Positions 59,385-64,000 of a stretch of DNA of 64,000 nt are shown here, piece by piece. Made by a program: the position numbers and the translations under genes. How positions within the stretch are numbered: position 1 is the stretch's first letter; each line of letters opens with the position of its first letter. The notes under the pieces are model-generated. The model was given only the letters and a program-made list of their open reading frames with translations, ran no database searches and was not told the DNA's origin. Source of the stretch: an uncultured Dorea sp. (GTDB lineage: Bacteria; Bacillota; Clostridia; Lachnospirales; Lachnospiraceae); NCBI GenBank assembly GCA_900550865.1, contig URTM01000002.1:54641-118640 (forward strand). Reading direction: 5' to 3'.

Positions 59385-60725
59385 ATGGTGAATACACCAC
59401 GCATTATGAAAAAATTTAAAAGAGCATTACCAGTTGCCATGGCAATCATACTTGGATCTACTACGGCACCACTGGTTGTAAGAGCCGATTCATCCAAAGT
59501 TGTAACACTTGGAGCCAATCTGACTGATTCACAAAAGAATTCTATGTATGAGTATTTCGGAACTTCATCTGACAAAGCAGAAGTCATCGAAGTTACCAAT
59601 GCAGACGAAAGAAAATATCTGGAAGGAGTCGCTCCTGACGAACAGATCGGTACCCGTACCTACAGCTGTTCTTATGTCGAACCGACCACAAGCGGCGGAA
59701 TCCAGGTAAAGGTTTCCAACTTAACTTATGTTACAAGCTCTATGATCTCCAGTACGCTTCTGACATCCGGTGTTGAAAACTGTAATGTCGTTGCCGCTTC
59801 TCCGATCGAAGTATCCGGAACCGGTGCATTGACAGGTATCATGATGGCTTATGAGAAAGCTACCGGAACAACTCTGAATGACGATCAGAAAGCTGCTGCG
59901 ACCGATGAACTTGTCACCACCGGAGACCTCGCCAATGACATCGGCCAGGACAAAGCGGAAAGTGTCATGAATGATGTAAAAAAAGATGTGATCGAGGACG
60001 GATTAACGGATGCAGATGACATTCAGAACGCAGTTGAAAACGCTGCCAAGGATAACAATGTCACTCTGACACAGGAACAGATCGACAAGATCTCCGATCT
60101 GATGAAAAACATTTCCCAGTACGACTATGATGTCAAAGCTCTGAAGAATACATTAGATAACATTGACGGAAAGAGCGGTGGATTCTTCTCTAACCTCTGG
60201 AGTTCCATCAAAGGTATCTTCGGCGGCGATGACAGTTCCGATGGCGGAATCATTAACGGCACAGATGACAGCGCACTCGGTGATAATGTCGTAACTAACA
60301 GTACACTAGATTCTTCCGACAATTCTTCCAACAGTGCAGACAGTTCAGAAGCTGCTTCCGATGACACTTCGGATGACAGCAGCAATAACGACGGATTCTG
60401 GGGCAAGATCAAGAAGTTTTTCAAGAATCTGTTCGGTGGAAGTGATTCCAAGAAAGACGAAACAGACCAGAGTAGCGATGATGCCACTACAGAAGACAAC
60501 TCTGATAACACCGATGAGCCGTCTGGTGACACACAGAACGATTCTCTGAACAGCGATACGGATTCTTCAGATGCCGGCACAACAGACAACTCTGCTGATG
60601 ATTCTTCATTGAATGACAGTACAGATAACCAGTCTGATAACCAGAGCAACACACAAAACAACAGTGAATCCGATGCCTCTGGTTCTGACGCTTCTGATTC
60701 CTCAGCCGACAGTTCTTCTAACTAA
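59385..60725 (+). CDS. Secreted DUF1002 protein with amphipathic segments and Ser/Asp-rich tail
   Basis: 446 residues. A signal peptide (KKFKRALPVAMAIILGSTTAPLVVRADS) leads into a DUF1002-like domain (about 35-270). Then come two similar amphipathic stretches, GFFSNLWSSIKGIFGG (60180-60227) and GFWGKIKKFFKNLFGG (60393-60440), set in very acidic Ser/Asp/Asn linkers that continue to the C-terminus. No sortase motif or membrane anchor is seen. Function unknown; the amphipathic parts may touch membranes. The start may be ATG 59385, GTG 59388 or ATG 59406; the GGGGG site fits the GTG best. Confidence 0.75.
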   Translation: MVNTPRIMKKFKRALPVAMAIILGSTTAPLVVRADSSKVVTLGANLTDSQKNSMYEYFGTSSDKAEVIEVTNADERKYLEGVAPDEQIGTRTYSCSYVEPTTSGGIQVKVSNLTYVTSSMISSTLLTSGVENCNVVAASPIEVSGTGALTGIMMAYEKATGTTLNDDQKAAATDELVTTGDLANDIGQDKAESVMNDVKKDVIEDGLTDADDIQNAVENAAKDNNVTLTQEQIDKISDLMKNISQYDYDVKALKNTLDNIDGKSGGFFSNLWSSIKGIFGGDDSSDGGIINGTDDSALGDNVVTNSTLDSSDNSSNSADSSEAASDDTSDDSSNNDGFWGKIKKFFKNLFGGSDSKKDETDQSSDDATTEDNSDNTDEPSGDTQNDSLNSDTDSSDAGTTDNSADDSSLNDSTDNQSDNQSNTQNNSESDASGSDASDSSADSSSN

Positions 60726-60759
60726 AGACAGTCGTTAATAAAGATGTATAGTAAAACGA

Positions 60760-60799
60760 AAAATGCCGGGAAGTTTCAACACTTCCCGGCATTTTTATC
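60760..60799. terminator. Bidirectional terminator between the DUF1002 gene and glgB
   Basis: A perfect 15-bp stem (60760-60774 with 60781-60795, core ATGCCGGGAAGT) around a 6-nt loop, with A- and T-runs on both sides. Confidence 0.9.
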
Positions 60800-60843
60800 C
60801 GCAGGCATCAAAGCCGTGGGCTTTTGCCTCTGACATCATATAA

Positions 60844-62754
60844 CTAAAATTCAAATACAGCAACTCCGTAAGGCGGCAATTTGTATGCGAATGAATACGG
60901 TCTTCCATCACATTCTTTCTTCTCCGCTTTGTATATCTTCTTACGGGCCGCTCCGGTTCCGCCGTATTTCTCCTCATCACTGTTCAGGATCAGTTTATAC
61001 TGTTTCTTTCTCGGCACTCCGACTCTGTAATCATCTCTTGCCATCGGCGTAAAGTTGCAGACGAACAACAGATTCCTCTTTGCACCTTTCGAATGTCTCA
61101 TAAAGCTGTAGATACTTCTGTATCCGTCATCCGCATTGATCCATTCGAATCCTTCCCAGCTCTGATCCATCTCATACATTGCCTTATGCCTCTTATACAG
61201 GTGTAAGAGGTCTTTTACCCACATCTTCATCTGCTGATGTTCCGGCTCAGCCAGCAGAAACCAGTCCAGTTCTCTCTCCTCGCTCCATTCCCTGAGCTGT
61301 GCAAATTCCTGTCCCATAAACAGAAGTTTCTTTCCCGCATGTCCCATCATAAATGCATATCCGGCTTTCAGATTCGCATATTTATCAAATCCAAGTCCCG
61401 GCATCTTATTCAGCATCGAACACTTGAGATGTACCACCTCATCATGCGACAATACCAGAATATAATTCTCACTGTATGCATAACTCATGGCAAATGTCAT
61501 CAGGTGATGGTTATCCTTTCGGAAATATGGATCAAGTTTCATATATTCTGTAAAATCATGCATCCATCCCATATTCCACTTCAGACTGAATCCCAGTCCG
61601 TCTTCTTCCACATCACCGGTTACCTTTGGCCATGCAGTAGACTCCTCTGCGATCATAAGCGCTCCCGGATTTCTTCCGAGTACAACTGAATTCAGGTGTT
61701 TAAAGAAATCGATTGCCTCCAGGTTCTTATTATCACCATATTTGTTTGCAACCCATTCTCCGTCCTTCCGTCCATAATCCAGATAGAGCATAGACGCAAC
61801 TGCATCCACCCGGAGTCCGTCTATATGGAACTTCTCAACCCAGAATAACGCATTTGAGATCAGGAAGTTCCGCACCTCATTCTTTCCAAAATCAAATACT
61901 TTCGTTCCCCAGTCCGGATGTTCTCCCAGTCTTGGATCTGCATATTCGTAAGTCGGTGTTCCGTCAAAATCCGCCAGTCCGTGTGCATCCTTCGGGAAAT
62001 GTGCCGGTACCCAGTCGAGAATAATACCGATTTTATTCCTATGCAGATAATTGATCATCCATGCGAAATCTTCCGGCGACCCGTATCTGGATGTCGGTGC
62101 ATAGTATCCGGTCACCTGATATCCCCAGGATCCATCAAACGGATGCTCGGCAATTCCCATCAGTTCCACATGTGTGTAACCCATCTCTTTTACGTATTTG
62201 GTAATTGCCCTGGCAAATTCTCTATATGTATAGAATCCTTCATCTTCCCGTCCCGGATGACGCATCCAGGAACCAATGTGTGCCTCATAGACAGACATCG
62301 GCTCGTGCTTATGATTCCAGGTCTTTCTATGTGTCATCCACTCTGCGTCTGTCCATTTGATATTCTCAATATCTGTAACCCTGGATGCAGTTCCAGGTCT
62401 TAACTCCGCATAATTGGCATATGGATCTGCTTTAAATATCTGTTCTCCCGAATAAGTCTCGATACAATATTTATACATCTGACCCTTCTTCACGCCCGGT
62501 ATAAAACAGGTATAGATCCCAAGTGGTTCTTCCCTCTTCATCGGGTTTGCCTCTGTATCCCATTCATTGAACTCTCCGACTACCGATACTGCCTGCGCAT
62601 GCGGTGCCCATACTGCAAAATACACACCTTTTTGTTTTCCGTTCTGTACCAGATGTGCGCCCAGCTTCTCATAGATCTCATAATGATTGCCCTGTCCGAA
62701 AAGGTATTGATCTAACTCACCTATTTCATATGGTTTTTTCTTTTTTTCAGCCAT
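60844..62754 (-). CDS. glgB: 1,4-alpha-glucan branching enzyme
   Basis: 636 residues, GH13. The N-terminal carbohydrate-binding (CBM48) domain has YFAVWAPHAQAVSVVGEFNEWD. The barrel shows the four GH13 regions: DWVPAHFP, GLRVDAVASMLYLDYG (nucleophile Asp), MIAEESTAWP (acid/base Glu) and LSHDEVVH. It makes alpha-1,6 branches in glycogen. ATG 62754 has GAGGGG upstream. No other glycogen genes lie in the window. Confidence 0.95.
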   Translation of the reverse strand: MAEKKKKPYEIGELDQYLFGQGNHYEIYEKLGAHLVQNGKQKGVYFAVWAPHAQAVSVVGEFNEWDTEANPMKREEPLGIYTCFIPGVKKGQMYKYCIETYSGEQIFKADPYANYAELRPGTASRVTDIENIKWTDAEWMTHRKTWNHKHEPMSVYEAHIGSWMRHPGREDEGFYTYREFARAITKYVKEMGYTHVELMGIAEHPFDGSWGYQVTGYYAPTSRYGSPEDFAWMINYLHRNKIGIILDWVPAHFPKDAHGLADFDGTPTYEYADPRLGEHPDWGTKVFDFGKNEVRNFLISNALFWVEKFHIDGLRVDAVASMLYLDYGRKDGEWVANKYGDNKNLEAIDFFKHLNSVVLGRNPGALMIAEESTAWPKVTGDVEEDGLGFSLKWNMGWMHDFTEYMKLDPYFRKDNHHLMTFAMSYAYSENYILVLSHDEVVHLKCSMLNKMPGLGFDKYANLKAGYAFMMGHAGKKLLFMGQEFAQLREWSEERELDWFLLAEPEHQQMKMWVKDLLHLYKRHKAMYEMDQSWEGFEWINADDGYRSIYSFMRHSKGAKRNLLFVCNFTPMARDDYRVGVPRKKQYKLILNSDEEKYGGTGAARKKIYKAEKKECDGRPYSFAYKLPPYGVAVFEF

Positions 62755-62817
62755 AATTACCCCTCGCATTCTGCTGCATATTTATAAGAACATTATACTT
62801 TACAAACGGACAAAAAG

Positions 62818-62853
62818 AAAGAGCTTTGACCGTTTAGTTTGTCAAAACTCTTT
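62818..62853 (-). terminator. Terminator of the AAA-type ATPase gene
   Basis: On the minus strand AAAGAG-TTTTGAC pairs with GTCAAA-CTCTTT and is followed by CTTTTTG, about 57 bp past the stop codon at 62910. Confidence 0.7.
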
Positions 62854-62909
62854 CAAAATCCGACCTGTAAATCCCGTCATCGACAGCTTCTTACAGGTAT
62901 TCGTTTTTA

Positions 62910-64000
62910 TTAAATTCTAAAGTCTTCTTCTTTCAGAATAATTCTGTCAGAATCGTCGGTTCCCTTACCGAATACTCTTCGCGCAAGATGTTTTACATTT
63001 GCTTTCTGTGAATGTGAGATTGCTTCATCCATGATCTCTTTTACTTCAGCAACTGATACTGCATGGTCTTCTCTCTGCATCACATCGATACGGCTGTACA
63101 GTGCAAGGATTCCCATCTCATCCAATTTGTATCCATTCTCTTTCGCATATGTCTGACCGAACGTTACCAGCTCATCGTTGATGAATACCGGAAGCTCCAG
63201 CTTAGAACTGAACTTCTTCTTGAATTCCGGGTTTGCTGTCATCAGACGCTCCAGAGGTTTTCTCTGATCTTCCAGTACAAAGAGCAGTTCTCCTGTCTTT
63301 TTCTCCATCAGATAATTTAACTCTTTCACAGTTCTTGCATTCAATTTTCCTGCATGCTCAATGATGATCGCTCCGCCACGCAGCTTCTGAATAATATTCG
63401 TAAGCTCTTTCTTATTAAGAGATTCACCTGTAACGATTGCTACTTTACCCTGTTTCAGACTTCTCTGTTTCTGAATTGCTTTTACAATATCAACCGCAAG
63501 GACTGTCTTACCGGATCCTTTTCTACCAATTACAAGAAGGTTGCCTGTCTTGGATGTTCCTTCTCTCTGCGCCCTTCTGTCGTTATCAAGTACTTCAACG
63601 ATCTGTTCGCTCATTCCTCTCACCGGTACGAAATATGAGAACAGCTTCTTCTGTTCTTCTGTAAGTCCGGCTTTCAGACCAATCTCACTCGTAGCACTCA
63701 GATCATATCTTCCGGTTACAACAAATCCTGTATCGAACGGAACACCGCCTTTAGATTTCTTAATTCTTTCCTGAATCTCTTCCTCTGATGGCTCTTCGAT
63801 TTCTAACTCTTCATCCGCTTCTTCGTCGTCTTCAATCTCTAAGTCTTCGTCATCAAAATCTGTCTCTTCATCGTCTACATCTGCAAAATCATCGTCGAAA
63901 TCTTCCTCTTCGAAATCAGCCTCTTCAAGGTCCTCATCCTCAAAGTCTTCCTCTTCGAAATCAGCCTCTTCAAGGTCCTCATCCTCAAAGTCTTCCTCTT
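62910..64000 (-). CDS. AAA-type ATPase with acidic repeat N-terminus (partial)
   Basis: The open frame runs off the right edge of the window, so the true N-terminus is missing. The last about 240 residues have a P-loop (LLVIGRKGSGKTVLAVDI), a Walker B-like AIIIEHAGKLN, a sensor-like ELLFVLEDQRKPLERL and a C-terminal helical lid, recalling CbxX/SpoVK-type AAA proteins. Before it (EEEIQERIKKSKGGVPFDTGFVVTGRYDLSATSEIGLKAGLTEEQKKLFSYFVPV) is a linker, and beyond that an almost purely Asp/Glu region with 15-residue repeats. A GTG at 63623 could serve as an internal start but the frame plainly extends upstream. Confidence 0.75.
   Translation of the reverse strand, partial: EEDFEDEDLEEADFEEEDFEDEDLEEADFEEEDFDDDFADVDDEETDFDDEDLEIEDDEEADEELEIEEPSEEEIQERIKKSKGGVPFDTGFVVTGRYDLSATSEIGLKAGLTEEQKKLFSYFVPVRGMSEQIVEVLDNDRRAQREGTSKTGNLLVIGRKGSGKTVLAVDIVKAIQKQRSLKQGKVAIVTGESLNKKELTNIIQKLRGGAIIIEHAGKLNARTVKELNYLMEKKTGELLFVLEDQRKPLERLMTANPEFKKKFSSKLELPVFINDELVTFGQTYAKENGYKLDEMGILALYSRIDVMQREDHAVSVAEVKEIMDEAISHSQKANVKHLARRVFGKGTDDSDRIILKEEDFRI
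63901..63990. repeat. 45-bp tandem repeats in the AAA ATPase gene
   Basis: Two identical 45-bp units (63901-63945 and 63946-63990), each beginning TCTTCCTCTTCGAAATCAGC, and the start of a third at the window edge. Each unit codes for 15 acidic residues. Confidence 0.9.

Overview
The window reads as chromosomal DNA of an anaerobic Gram-positive Clostridia, most likely a Lachnospiraceae (gut-type) bacterium. The basis is a long Bacillus/Clostridium-style SRP RNA with an Alu domain, oxygen-sensitive enzymes (anaerobic ribonucleotide reductase NrdD/NrdG, radical SAM proteins, rubredoxin, hemerythrin), both an F-type and a V-type rotary ATPase, a protein resembling the Lachnospiraceae DUF6128 family, and strong AAGGAGG ribosome binding sites. 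This assignment is inference; no rRNA is present to confirm it.

Layout. 1-5700 is a minus-strand operon: B12-binding radical SAM protein, endonuclease III, a 33-residue membrane peptide, an AIR-synthase-like protein, an Lrp/AsnC regulator and a PLP aminotransferase. It is followed by a 197-bp MITE-like element with terminal inverted repeats and an 8-bp target duplication. 5800-6200 holds the SRP RNA with promoter and terminator and a large palindrome. 6234-13867 (minus) holds tadA, a DUF6128-like protein, a dNTPase, an acidic-repeat HTH protein, a GH2 glycosidase and an Sfp-type phosphopantetheinyl transferase. 13944-17209 (plus) is an aroF-aroB-SDR operon. 17240-22520 is an L-arabinose operon (araA-araB-araD, minus) with a divergent AraC regulator. 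22608-29054 is the complete atpBEFHAGDC operon. 29447-33184 has a small DUF3006-like protein, an XRE regulator, nrdG and nrdD. 33589-35047 is a redox-stress module (rubredoxin, Crp/Fnr regulator, hemerythrin) with a perfect Fnr-like palindrome. 35145-36348 is an EamA permease coupled to a small gene with an in-frame TGA, probably selenocysteine. 36366-37662 is an Rpn-type nuclease followed by a free copy of its C-terminal domain. 37967-42754 is an ABC transporter/HAAS/PadR operon with a clear PadR-type operator. 42821-49182 holds cardiolipin synthase, tRNA-Lys(CTT), a DUF6512 protein, a polysaccharide deacetylase, an ATC hydrolase, an M20 amidohydrolase and a ProC fragment. 49307-57860 is a nine-gene V-type ATPase operon. 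58010-64000 carries trmB, a thioredoxin-like protein, a secreted DUF1002 protein, glgB and the C-terminal part of an AAA-type ATPase that runs off the window.

The most unusual items are: (i) the candidate selenoprotein with a downstream hairpin that fits a bacterial SECIS; (ii) an Rpn nuclease whose C-terminal domain carries its own ribosome binding site and start and is duplicated as a separate gene, recalling intragenic antitoxins; (iii) a cluster of DnaA boxes inside the radical SAM gene; (iv) the MITE with IS66-like ends; (v) a three-copy intergenic hairpin whose stem bases covary.
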